This document shows positions 45,712-57,400 of a stretch of 64,000 nucleotides of DNA, one piece after another. The stretch's first letter is position 1; each line of letters begins with the position of its first letter. The DNA is from Zingiber officinale (taxonomy: Eukaryota; Streptophyta; Magnoliopsida; Zingiberales; Zingiberaceae), in the NCBI RefSeq assembly GCF_018446385.1, contig NC_056006.1, positions 1,302,001-1,366,000 on the forward strand, written 5' to 3'. The notes beneath the pieces were generated by a model that was not told where the DNA came from, did not search any database, and saw only the letters and a program-made list of their open reading frames with translations. Made by a program: the position numbers and the translations under genes.

Positions 45712-46510
45712 CACTACAAAAAATAAGGGATTTCGGGACAAAATTGGGGACGAATTTTGAAAAAAAATTCGTTGCAAAAATTTTTGCGACAAATTTTGGG
45801 ACGAAAATTTTTTCGTCCCAAAATGGTTGATGCCAACTTTTGGAACGAATTATGGATTGTTGCAAATTTGGGGACGAATTTGGCGACGAAAAAAATTTTC
45901 GTCCCCAAATTCGTTGCAAAAAAGTATAGAAATTTGCAACGAAAACTGTTTTTGTTGCAAACCTAGGAACAAATTTAGGGACGAATTTATATAAATTATC
46001 CGCCAAAATTGTCTTGATTTTTGCAACAAATTTGGGGACGAATTCGGTGACAAATTATATTTTGTTGCCAAGTTTGTCCCTAATATTGCAACGAATTTGG
46101 GGACAAATTCGGGGACAAAATTATTTTTGTTGCCATCTTTGTTCCTAATTTTGCAACGAATAATAAATTTGTTGCAAAACTGGCAACGAATTTCGCAACA
46201 AAAACTTGCCAAGCTCATTACACACCAGATAATTTTTCGTCCCAGAATTCGTCCCAAATTCTGGGACGAAATTTGGGACGAAATTTGTGGATTCGTCCCA
46301 AAATTCGTCCCAGAATCTGGGACGAATTTTGGGACGAATCCACAATTCGTCCCAGATTCTGGGACGAAATTTGGGACGAATTTTGTGGATTCGTCCCAAA
46401 ATTCGTCCCAAAATCTGGAACGAATTCTGGGACGAAAATAATTTTGTCCCAAATTACGATAGAATGGGGACAAATAATTTTCGTTGCCAAATTCGTCCCT
46501 ATTTCAAATA
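45712..46510. repeat. Left terminal and subterminal repeats of the 17-kb CACTA
   Basis: About 800 bp dense in GGGGACGAATTTGG / AATTCGTCCC words on both strands, many forming hairpins (for example TCGTCCCAGAATTCGTCCC near 46235, followed by its inverse). In En/Spm such motifs bind the small TNPA protein and position the ends. The open frames across it are translations of the repeat. Confidence 0.85.
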
Positions 46511-48027
46511 ATTTTTTCCAGCTTCAATCTCTTTCTGCAATACAATCCAAATACATACAAACCAAATTCAAATAACAAATAATATGCATTCAACACAATT
46601 TAATTTAACATTCAACACATCCTAATTTAACATTCAACACATACAAATTTAACATTCAACACATCGATCAACTCATAATTCAAGAAGTATAAAGTTTGCA
46701 ACAAAGTTTACAATATCCATCTTGTTCAAGCTACTAGAAAATATGATACAAAGTTCAACAACCCAATGTTTTATAAATCCATCATCCAACCAACAACACT
46801 AAGAATACATATAGTCATCTTCATGAGCCACAAAATCTTTGATCCCCATCAAATCTCTTTTGCCTACATAACAACAAACAAATAAACTAGATCATGTCTA
46901 ACAAGAAAGATTGTAAATATTATACGATATGACCATGTAAAAAGAATAATTGGAAACAAAACATAAATATGAAATTCCTTAAACATTCTAATAAAAGGCC
47001 TAAATATAATAAAAGTCATATTTACCAACGATATGAATCATCTATGTCATAACAACGGTAAAGAAAATTATAAGAATTATTTTGAAGCTAAGTACATGTA
47101 TCGTAACTACGATACAACCTAATATAATTGACACATCATATAGAGAAAACGAGAGAGAGATATTGTGAAGTATGATATTAGGGTTTAAATTTTCTCACTT
47201 AGTTAACTTTATTTTTCATTTTAATTTGCTGAATTTATAGGTTTGTCTTTGGTTGATATTTAATGTAAACTAAAGGATGTTTAAAATAATTGTTCATTTC
47301 ATTGTGTTAACTAGTTGACAATTTCATATGAATAAGTTTAGCACATTTTTAACAACTCTTTACAAAATATTAAGGTAGGAGGATGCATCGTTATCTAGTA
47401 AAGAATTTTAGAATAGTGTAATGTAATTCTAGATGAAATATAAAACTTTTATGTATCTATATAGTTTTGAAACTATACATAGATCAAATTCAGAACTTTT
47501 ATGCATCATTATCATTGAAGATAAAACAAGAAAGAGTAACTTATCAAAAAGAATGAACACAATTAAACAACTATTTAAAGTTAATTTTAACATAATTATT
47601 TAAAGTTAACTTTATATAATTAAACAACTATAACATAATTATTTAAAGCTAACTTTATATATAGATCAGTCAATGCATATTAAAGAACTTAGGAATACCG
47701 AAAAGAGGTGAACAGCTGTCTTCAACTACACTGAGATCAGACCAACTTGAGACCTGCACAAACAACATTATCAAATCAGGAAAAAAATAAAGTCAGAGTA
47801 TTAGAGACTTCATTCATATTGCCTAATTATGCTTTAATTTTGTTACTGGTACACAACTAAGAATCATATAGATTAGTCTACGTCAAAGATAAGTCATCTC
47901 ATACATTGACAGTGGAACAGTGCAAGACTTAACCTACAAATGGCAGAGTTGAAAAGTTAAAAACCATTGATTAATGTGTAAAGCAGTAAACATAAGAAAA
48001 AAAAATCATTATACATTATTAAAATTA
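46511..48027. other. CACTA non-coding region downstream of the TNPA-like gene
   Basis: AT-rich, probably 3' UTR and spacer of the minus-strand genes. A short repeat AACATTCAACACATCCTAAT occurs at 46605-46650. The stretch 47500-47780 is a second copy of 53680-53890. Confidence 0.5.
47500..47780. repeat. Direct repeat flanking the CACTA gene block, copy 1
   Basis: About 280 bp from TATCATTGAAGA to ACATTATCAAATCAGG, including AACTTTATATA and CTTCAACTACACTGAGATC. The same order of words recurs at 53680-53900 in the same orientation. Confidence 0.75.
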
Positions 48028-49732
48028 TCAAAAATCATCACCGCCATCATCGTTATCATCGTAGGCATCATCATCGTCATCATTGGGAGGATTCTGACAT
48101 TGAGCGGAGCTCAACTGAAGGTGTTGCATAATAAATTCTTGTTGTCGGCGCATTTCTCTAATATCTTTCTCCAAATTAGCCCGTTCTAGGTCTCTTTGCA
48201 CCCTTTCTTGGTCTCTTTGCGAAATTATTTCCTTCAGATGGCTAACCTCATCAGTCAAGGTATTTACTTGGGTCGTAAGTGCTGATGTGGAGGAAGAAGT
48301 TCCAACTAATCTTTGGGTTCTACTCAAGGAACCCATCCCCAATATCCTTCCCCCTTTTGGTCCTCCACTGGCCTCTAACCATAAACTCAAATTATTGCCA
48401 ACAGACTCCTCAGACCCCTGACTATCGATGCCAGCTTGTGAGCATGTTTGAGCTAGCTCGAGTTGATCATATTTTTCCTGTTTTGTAAAACACATACGAT
48501 ATTGATTAGATATAATAGAAACACATATAATATTAAGACAATAATGGTAGGTAAATAATTAAATTTAAACCATATATTAAGGTAAAATAAAAATTAATTC
48601 CAACCTTGACTGCTTTTGCTCTCGCCCCACTCCATGTGTTATCTTTTTTTTTAAAAGTGCGAGTGAAAGCATCAATGAAAGAAGGCTCCTTCCCTGTCTC
48701 CTTGGTCTAAAAAAACATTATTTCAAATAACGAAATAATTTGATATATATTAAAAATTTGTGAAAGAGTGAAACTATTACCATTCTCCGTCTATGCTCAT
48801 CTATGTTAATAGAGCCTCCCGCATATATAGCACTTGAGTCACCAGAATTGTGAGATTGATTCATTCTATTCAGGTCACTCCTTTGTTTACTTTCCTCCGT
48901 TGCCCAAAATAGAGTGATCCTCTCCCAATTTTCTTCAGTGATGAAGTTTGGTTTTTTCCGCCGACTCTTTGCGTGACTTAATACATGTCTAATGTGATCA
49001 CCACATTTCTTTTTAAATATTCTTCGTATCTCCATTTCGTCATTCGGGTCCCAATTATTTAAGCGCTGAAATAGAAATTTATTTTATTATATAATCACTG
49101 TAAAATTGAAGTAAAGTTAAGAAAATTTACTTTGAACTCGCTCCACCAAAGTTGTTTTGTGGCTGGTGGAGTGCTTGAATATGTCAAAGAATCCCCTCCC
49201 CAATGGTTGTTCACGATCCTATTTATTTCTCGAACAACTTGTACCGGATTTTCAAAGCTGCATTAAATTACAAAATAATGATATTATATAATTAAGATAG
49301 ATCTAACAAATAAAATATTTTATAGTACTTACGAATCACCGATGGGGACTAAAGGGGCTCTATCATTCCTAAACTCAGCAAATGAATTTCTTGCTGAGTC
49401 AGGAGGATCTGAGTGGACAGGTAACTGTTCTGGGTAAGGTACTTGTGGCGGCGAATATGAAACCGGTGCAGAAGGTACATGAGAAGGGCCCGGCTGATGA
49501 AGGGGTGGCATAGGTACACTGGCAGGAGAATATGATGCCGGTGGAGAAGACACATGGGATGGGCCTGCTTGAGTAGGGGGTGGATTAGGTTCACTGGCAG
49601 GTGATGGATGTGTCTGGTCCTGTGGTCGCCGTCTACGTCCACCACGTCGAAATATATGCTGGAAATTTCAACAATTTAATAAAGTTAATTACAGATCTAA
49701 TACATAACAAAGGATAATTAAAAACTTACCAT
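48028..49732 (-). CDS. TNPA-like (plant Transposase_24 family) gene, six exons, apparently intact
   Basis: Second CACTA protein. Exons on the minus strand: 49730-49732 (ATG followed by GTAAGT), 49333-49658, 49131-49257, 48781-49065, 48605-48706, 48028-48477. All introns are GT..AG and every junction keeps the frame (GDS|FENP, EFK|RLNNWDPND, VK|EKYDQL). The protein has an Arg-rich start (FRRGGRRRRPQ), a long Pro/Ser-rich region with PGPSHV-type repeats, then the conserved core: NRIVNNHWGGDSLTYSSTPP, RIFKKKCGDHIRHVLSHAKS, YAGGSINIDEHRRRM and PSFIDAFTRTFKKKDNTWSG. A Gln/Arg/Glu-rich coiled coil and an Asp-rich tail follow. In the En/Spm family this type of product binds subterminal repeats and pairs the ends for transposase. 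No stop or frameshift seen. The one-codon first exon is inferred. Confidence 0.75.
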
Positions 49733-49910
49733 TTTTATGTAAAGATTATGGAAAAGGATGGAGGGGAAATTTATGAAATGTGACCTCTGATGACCTGTAG
49801 GAATAAATACAATGTGTTAACAGATAAAGTAAATCAAATTATAAAAGAGACAGTATATACAATAAAATATGGGAAATTTCTTTAAATAAGCTAACAAAAC
49901 TTACCCATCA

Positions 49911-52900
49911 TCAAAAATCAAAGTCATCATTGTCATTATCATCCTCATCCTCCTCTTCCTCTTCCTCCTCCTCTTCCTCTTCCTCTTCCTCCTCCTCCTC
50001 CTCCTCCTCCTCCTCCTCATCATCATCATCATCATCAATTTCACTTCTATCTACGTTGATTACTACACCGTTGGGATCTCGTAAAGTTGGAATAATATAT
50101 TCCTCAGTCTGAAAGGTATTTGAAACTTCCTCTTGTTGATATGCAATGTTTTCCCAACGTGCCTCAATTTTTTTTCGTGCTTTAGTTTTACAAACAGCCC
50201 ACCAATCAATCTTATCGCGTTTCAAACTCGGATATGAAGAATAGAATACTTGAATTGCTTGTTGTGCCAACACAAATGGTTCATATCTCTTATAAAATCT
50301 CTTATGATTTATTTCAACTAAATTATAATGTGGATGCACTTTCATCCCTCTAACAGGGTCAAACCAGCGACACATAAATAATATAACTTGCATTTGTGGT
50401 CCTGGGTATTCTACTTCTATAATTTCATCCAACAAACCATAAAAATCATTACTTGGACCTCCTTCATTGGATGACGATACGCACACCCCACTATTCATGG
50501 TATTCTTGCCCATTCCATAGTCTTGAGTATGAAAATTATATCCATTTATGAAATATGCTGGCCAAGTGCGTACGCATGAATTTGGACCCCATGACAGATG
50601 GATTAGCCATTCTTGTTCAAGGTGAGATTGATTAGCTTGAACCTAAGGTCAAAACACAAATTGTTAAAAGTATGCATATGTATCACACAAATATAGATTT
50701 TTTACTTACATATGATTTGAACCATGCAGCAAATTCTTCTTCACAAAATCGATCGAACTCTTGTGCCGATAATTCAGAATATAAGTTGGTAAATATCCTA
50801 CTCAAAAAAACATATTGTTACACAAATAATTGAAAAAATAAAGAAATAAAAATAAAAATATATACTTACTCGTAATATGATGATACTTCTGGACAATTTA
50901 GTAAAATATATGTTTGGGCTACCGCCATTCTTTACCAGTTAAGTATCTTTGTTTACATGGTCCACTTGGTCGACCAAGGTAGTTAAAAATTGAAAATGAG
51001 GTAACATTTGGATCAATAGGACCCTCATCATTTCTGCCCGCTCTTCGCCTTTTGCATTGAACATGAGGTTCAAAATAATATGATGCAAAAGTGGTGACTT
51101 CCTCCACAATGTATGCATTAACAATAGAGGCTTCAACTCGTGCTTTATTTTCACCTTTTTCTTCAAATGATATAAGAATCTGTTGAAGATATATAAAATT
51201 ATATTAAATATATATATATATATAAATAATCCAGGAGTAGAAATATTTTTTTTTCATTCAAACATTCGAATTATACAAATAACACACTCTACCTCTCAAA
51301 TGGATACATCCACCGAAAATGAACGGGTCCTCCAACTTTGGCCTCATATGGCAAGTGAACCAAAAGATGCTCCATGGAGTCAAAAAAAGAGGGTGGAAAT
51401 ATTCTTTCCAAATTGCACAAAATGATTGGAATATCTCTCTCTAACTTCTCCATGTGTGAACGTTTCAAAACTGTTGAGCAAATATCATGTAGGAAAATAC
51501 TTAACTCCGTAATCGCTCCCCATACAAATTGTGGTAAGAGTTCCTTAAAAGCAATAGGAATCAGTCTTTGCATTATGATATGACAATCATGACTTTTCAT
51601 ACCAATTAACTTCCATTCTTTCATATCAACACATCTTCCAAGATTAGAGACATACCCATCTGGAAATTTCAAAGATTTCAACCATTCACATAGGACACGT
51701 CTTTGATCCTTATTTAATGTATAAATTGCCTTTGGCTTTGGTCCTCTACTATTTTCATCGACATCAAGAGTGGGTCTTTTACATATGAGTCGCATATCTT
51801 TTCTTGCATTGAGATTGTCTTTTGTTTTTCCGGTGATATCCATCACAGTATTTATCAGATTATCAAAAACATTCTTCTCAATATGCATTACATCGAGATT
51901 ATGATGTATCAAATGACTAAACCAATACGGTAAATCCCAAAATATACTTTGTTTAGTCCATTTATGTGTACTCCCATATTCATAATTTGTACCATATGGT
52001 TGTTCAATAACAGAGGGAAAGTGATGCACTCTGTACCAAATATCTTGACCTGTCAATCTCAATGGCGGAAGTGTTCTTTCGATCCTATTTTTAGTGAATT
52101 CATCTTTATTCTTTCTGAACTTATGATTTGTTGGTAAGAATTGCCTATGACAATCAAAATAACTTGGTTTCTTTCCGTGTTTCAATCTGAATGACTTTGA
52201 TCTCTCCATACATATTGGGCATCCCAAGATCCCAACAGTACTCCAACCTGATAGCATACCATAAGCTGGAAAGTCATTTATGGTCCAAAGAAGAGCAGCC
52301 TTCAGTATAAACATCTGGTTAGAATGAACATCGTATGTAGGAACACCTTCATCCCATAGTTGTTTAAGTTCTGCTATCAGAGGTTGCATATAAATATCTA
52401 TTAACTTCTTTGGATTTTGCGGACCTGGTACAACCAATGTTAAAAACATATAAGGTGTTTTCATGCACATCCCAGGTGGAAGATTATACGGCGTTAAGAT
52501 AACTGGCCAACAAGAATAATTTCTTCCTGATTTACCAAACGGAGCAAATCCATCAGCACAAAGACATAATCTAATATTTCTAGTCTCCTTTGCAAAATCT
52601 GGATATGTTCTATCAAAATTTTTCCAAGCATCTGCATCTGATGGATGACACATTAAACCCTCTTCTGTTTGATGAGTTGCATGCCAAGTCATGTGTTCCG
52701 CAGTTGCCTTTGATGCATACAATCTTTGTAACCTAGGAGTTAAAGGTAAATAAAACAACTGGCTGTGTGCTTTACGTCGTTGTTGACTCCTGGTTGTCTT
52801 ATACCTATCTTGATTACAGAATTTACAAACCTCTACTTCTGCATCATCTCCCCAATATAACATACAACCATCTCTGCAAACATCAATTCTTTCAACTGGA

Positions 52901-53622
52901 AGACCTAAATCTTTCACCAGTTTTTTCATACTGTAAAAATCAAGAGGCAAACTGTGATCACGTGGCAATGTATCGTCAAACGCTTGAACAACATCATTAA
53001 AACAATCTTGCGACATATTATGATCTGCCTTTATATTTAATAAACTGGATGTGAGAGATAATTTAGTCTGACTATCACAACCGGAATATAATGGTTCATT
53101 TGCAGCACTCAATACTTCTTGAAATTTGTAATATATTTCATCCAGACCTGGTACATCAGGCTCCTCCAACGACAATGTATTAGTGGCAAACATTTGTTCA
53201 CTTGTTGGAGGAAAACTAGAACTTGCACCAAGCGTCTCGGGAATATAATTCTGACAACTTGCATCAATTACCATCCTCTGATATGGATTGAATTGTTCAT
53301 AATAACTCTGATCCCCACTAGCAGAGGCTTGAAAATTCCGTCCATAATCCTCATCAGATATGAACGGTTCGCCATGACTTGTCCAATTATAATAATTCGG
53401 AGTAAAACCAAATCTACAAAGATGTTCTTCAACTTTATCGGTGGATAAAAATTTCCCATTGTGACATTTTCTACACGCGCACCTTATCTTCTTGCCATCC
53501 ATATACATAACTTGAGTAGATGCAAAATTTAAAAATTACCTCAGTCCAGTGATAAACTCAGGAGTTAACCCCTGACGATTAGGCAAATTTTTGTTATACA
53601 TCCAACTTCGCTCATTCTGCAT
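49911..53622 (-). pseudogene. TNP2-like CACTA transposase gene, four exons, damaged
   Basis: Catalytic transposase of the element. Exons: 51293-53622, 50870-51179, 50710-50797, 49911-50642, all GT..AG. Domains in order: transposase-associated N-terminus (MQNERSWMYNKNLP, IRCACRKCHNGKF), the CRDGCMLYW..CKFC zinc-type motif, TNP2 core with CADGFAPFGKSG and LDVMHIEKNVFDN (candidate DDE aspartates), then DUF4218 (CSTVLKRSHMEKLERDIP to VHFRWMYPFER). The last exon has a DUF4216-like region (YPGPQMQVILFMCRWFDPVR) and a poly-Glu tail. Damage: in-frame TAA at codon 29 (53536-53538), where FLNFAS follows directly in frame; a one-base deletion in an A run at about 51148-51151 that shifts VKNKARVEA; and another near 50920 (KEW..VAQTYILLNC). 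Reinitiation at the Met at 53508 could bypass only the first. Confidence 0.88.
49929..50036 (-). repeat. (TCC/TCA)n microsatellite encoding poly-Glu/Asp
   Basis: CCTCCTCTTCCTCTT-type trinucleotide run that encodes an unbroken Asp then Glu tract (about 35 acidic residues) at the C-terminal end of the transposase gene. Likely length-variable. The poly-Ser frame on the other strand is its shadow. Confidence 0.85.
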
Positions 53623-53679
53623 TTTACCTGAATTCAACTGTTTAGTTAAACATTATTAAAAGTAACTATACATAAATCT

Positions 53680-53900
53680 TATCATTGAAGACAAAACAAA
53701 AAACAACAGCTAATTAAAAAGACGGAACGCAATTAATCAACTATAATAAAATTATTTAAAGCTAACTTTATATACAAAGTAAATGCATAATAACGAACTT
53801 AAGAATACCGAAAAGAAGTCAACAAATACAGGTCTTCAACTACACTGAGATCACGTCAAAATGAGATCTGCACAAAAGAACATTATCAATTCAGACAGTA
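53680..53900. repeat. Direct repeat flanking the CACTA gene block, copy 2
   Basis: Counterpart of 47500-47780 (TATCATTGAAGACAAAAC, GAATACCGAAAAGAAGTCAA, CTTCAACTACACTGAGATC). It lies just upstream of the transposase start on the minus strand. Confidence 0.75.
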
Positions 53901-54410
53901 ATTTTTGAATATTAACTTAAACAACTGATAAAATGGTGCACGGCGACAGGCATAAACAGTCCAGCCAACTGCCAAAATGGTGCACAGCGGCAGCCATACG
54001 CCGTCCAGCCATCGCCTAGCAACGGGCAGCCACACGCCGGCCAGGCAGCGGACTGCCGGAGGCCAGGCAGAGGCTGCCGGAGCGTACGGGTAGCGGCGGC
54101 GGTCCGGTGCAAAGGAGGAGCCGGGTTGTCGTTGTAGCTCTGCTCCCATGAAGGCGGCGGCGGCGGCGCTGGCTGAGGCTCAGAATATACGTCGTGGGCC
54201 GGAGAGAGATCAGAGAGCGTTTTGCTTACCAAACGAAAACCTTCCACCGCCGATCGTCGTAGATCACGCCGTCGTCGGTCGGAGATGTGGCCGAAACCAG
54301 GAAATCGCAGATGGGAAGAAGGGGGAACGGGGGAGAGAGAGGAAAGAAAAGAGAGAAGGGAAAAAGAATCGGGTTGGGAATTAGATCTAGGGTTTTTAGG
54401 AACAAATATT
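53901..54410 (-). promoter_or_regulatory. Putative transposase promoter and 5' leader, GC-rich
   Basis: On the minus strand this reads AAAAACCCTAGATC (a telo-box-like AAACCCTA at about 54389-54398), then a pyrimidine-rich leader (CTTCTCTCTTTTCTTTCC), CGACGACGG-rich sequence, and a possible donor TTTCGTTTGGTAAGC near 54225-54239. Sequence to 53912 is GC-rich with a (CCG)n run at 54150-54165. This resembles a plant 5' UTR with a leader intron, placed where the transposase transcript should start. Open frames here show no known domain. Confidence 0.5.
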
Positions 54411-57400
54411 TTTTGTTCCCAATTTCGTCCCTAAATTTGGGACAAATTTATGTATTCGTCCCAAATTTTGGGACGAATCCAGGATTCGTCCCAAACTTTG
54501 GGACGAATCCAGGATTCGTCCCAAAACTTAAATTAATTTAAAATAAATTAAATCAAAGACCGAAAGCTTATATCTTGACCTAGATACATCGGAATTTGAT
54601 GAAAAAAGTTTCTATGCGTTCGTATCATTGCCTTGATCGTAAATATGTCACCATCCATATTTTTTAAATATTATTTTAAGTGATTCAAATTTTTAATACC
54701 AAATTAGGTCAAATTGGAATTAAAAAATTCCAAAAATAAATATATTTGGTAAAAAATATTTTTTTGGATATATTTACGATCAGGACAACGATACGAACGC
54801 ATAGAAATTTATTTCATCAAATTCTGATGTCTCTAGGTCCGTATATGACGCGTCCCATTTTGTTTTTTTTTTTAAGATAATTAAATTTTTGGGACGAATC
54901 TCTGGATTCGTCCCAAAATTTGGGACGAATCCAGGAATTCGTCCCAAACTTTGGGACGAATCTCTGGATTCGTCCCAAATTTTGGGACGAATCCAGGATT
55001 CGTCCCAAAACTTAAATTAATTTAAAATAAATTAAATCAAAGACCGAAAGCTTATATCTTGACCTAGAGACATCGGAATTTGATGAAACAAGTTTCTATG
55101 CGTTCGTATCGTTGCCCTGATCGTAAATATGTCACCATCCATATTTTTTAATTAATAATTTAATTTATTTAAATTTTTCATACCAAATTAGGTCAAATTT
55201 GAATAAAAAATTCCAAAAATAAATATATTTGTTAAAAAATATTTTTATGTATATATTTACGATAAGGACTATGATACGAATGCATAGAAATTTATTTCAT
55301 CAAATTCCGATGTCTCTAGGTAGATATTTTTTAATACATATATAGGTTGCTATTAACTAAAAAGGTGTTGTGCAGTGAACGGTTGTAAATTAATGTCTGA
55401 AAACTTAAATATGGACCTACAGACATCAGAATTTGATGAAAAAAGTTTCTATGCGTTCGTATCGTTGCCTTGATCGTAAATATATCACCATCCATATTTT
55501 TTAAATATTATTTTAAGTGATTCAAATTTTTAATACCAAATTAGGTTAAATTGGAATTAAAAAATTCCAAAAATAAATATATTTGGTAAAAAATATTTTT
55601 TTGGATATATTTACGATCAGGACAACGATACGAACGCATAGAAATTTATTTCATCAAATTCTGATGTCTCTAGGTCCGTATATGACGCGTCCCATTTTGT
55701 TTTTTTTTTTTAAGATAATTAAATTTTTGGGACGAATCTCTGGATTCGTCCCAAAATTTGGGACGAATCCAGAAATTCGTCCCAAACTTTGGGACGAATT
55801 CCTGGATTCGTCCCAAATTCGTCCCAAAATTTGGGACGAATCCAGGATTCGTCCCAAAACTTAAATTAATTTAAAATAAATTAAATCAAAGACCGAAAGC
55901 TTATATCTTGACCTAGAGACATCAGAATTTGATGAAACAAGTTTCTATGCGTTCGTATCGTTGCCCTGATCGTAAATATGTCACCATCCATATTTTTTAA
56001 TTAATAATTTAATTTATTTAAATTTTTCATACCAAATTAGGTCAAATTTGAATAAAAAATTCCAAAAATAAATATATTTGTTAAAAAATATTTTTATGTA
56101 TATATTTACGATAAGGACTATGATATGAATGCATAGAAATTTATTTCATCAAATTCCGATGTCTCTAGGTAGATATTTTTTAATACATATATAGGTTGCT
56201 ATTAACTAAAAAGGTGTTGTGCAGTGAACGGTTGTAAATTAATGTCTGAAAACTTAAATATGGACCTACAGACATCGAAATTTGATGAAAAAAGTTTCTA
56301 TGCGTTCGTATCGTTGCCTTGATCATAAATATGTCACCATCCATATTTTTTAAATATTATTTTAAGTGATTCAAATTTTTAATACCAAATTAGGTCAAAT
56401 TGGAATTAAAAAATTCCAAAAATAAATATATTTGGTAAAAAATATTTTTTTGGATATATTTACGATCAGGACAATGATACGAACGCATAGAAATTTATTT
56501 CATCAAATTCTGATGTCTCTAGGTCCGTATATGACGCGTCCCATTTTGTTTTTTTTTTTTAAGATAATTAAATTTTTGGGACGAATCTCTGGATTCGTCC
56601 CAAAATTTGGGACGAATCTCTGGATTCGTCCCAAAATTTGGGACGAATCCAGAAATTCATCCCAAACTTTGGGACGAATTCCTGGATTCGTCCCAAATTT
56701 TGGGACGAATCCAGGATTCGTCCCAAAACTTAAATTAATTTAAAATAAATTAAATCAAAGACCGAAAGCTTATATCTTGACCTACAGACATCGGAATTTG
56801 ATGAAACAAGTTTCTATGCGTTCGTATCGTTGCCCTGATCGTAAATATGTCACCATCCATATTTTTTAATTAATAATTTAATTTATTTAAATTTTTCATA
56901 CCAAATTAGGTCAAATTTGAATAAAAAATTCCAAAAATAAATATATTTGTTAAAAAATATTTTTATGTATATATTTACGATAAGGACTATGATACGAATG
57001 CATAGAAATTTATTTCATCAAATTCCGATGTCTCTAGGTAGATATTTTTTAATACATATATAGGTTGCTATTAACTAAAAAGGTGTTGTGCAGTGAACGG
57101 TTGTAAATTAATGTCTGAAAACTTAAATATGGACCTACAGACATCGGAATTTGATGAAAAAAGTTTCTATGCGTTCGTATCGTTGCCTTGATCGTAAATA
57201 TGTCACCATCCATATTTTTTAAATATTATTTTAAGTGATTCAAATTTTTAATACCAAATTAGGTCAAATTGGAATTAAAAAATTCCAAAAATAAATATAT
57301 TTGGTAAAAAATATTTTTTTGGATATATTTACGATCAGGACAACGATACGAACGCATAGAAATTTATTTCATCAAATTCTGATGTCTCTAGGTCCGTATA

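Noticed and set aside
45630-46575. Overlapping frames rich in FVPKFVPNFGT on both strands
   Set aside because: Left subterminal repeat of the CACTA element, not protein-coding.
49930-50112. Poly-Ser open frame on the plus strand
   Set aside because: Antisense of the poly-Glu tract in the transposase exon.
53912-54247. GC-rich frames of 87-111 codons upstream of the transposase
   Set aside because: Position, pyrimidine-rich leader and telo-box-like motif fit promoter and 5' UTR; the frames show no known domain. A further captured gene fragment cannot be fully excluded.
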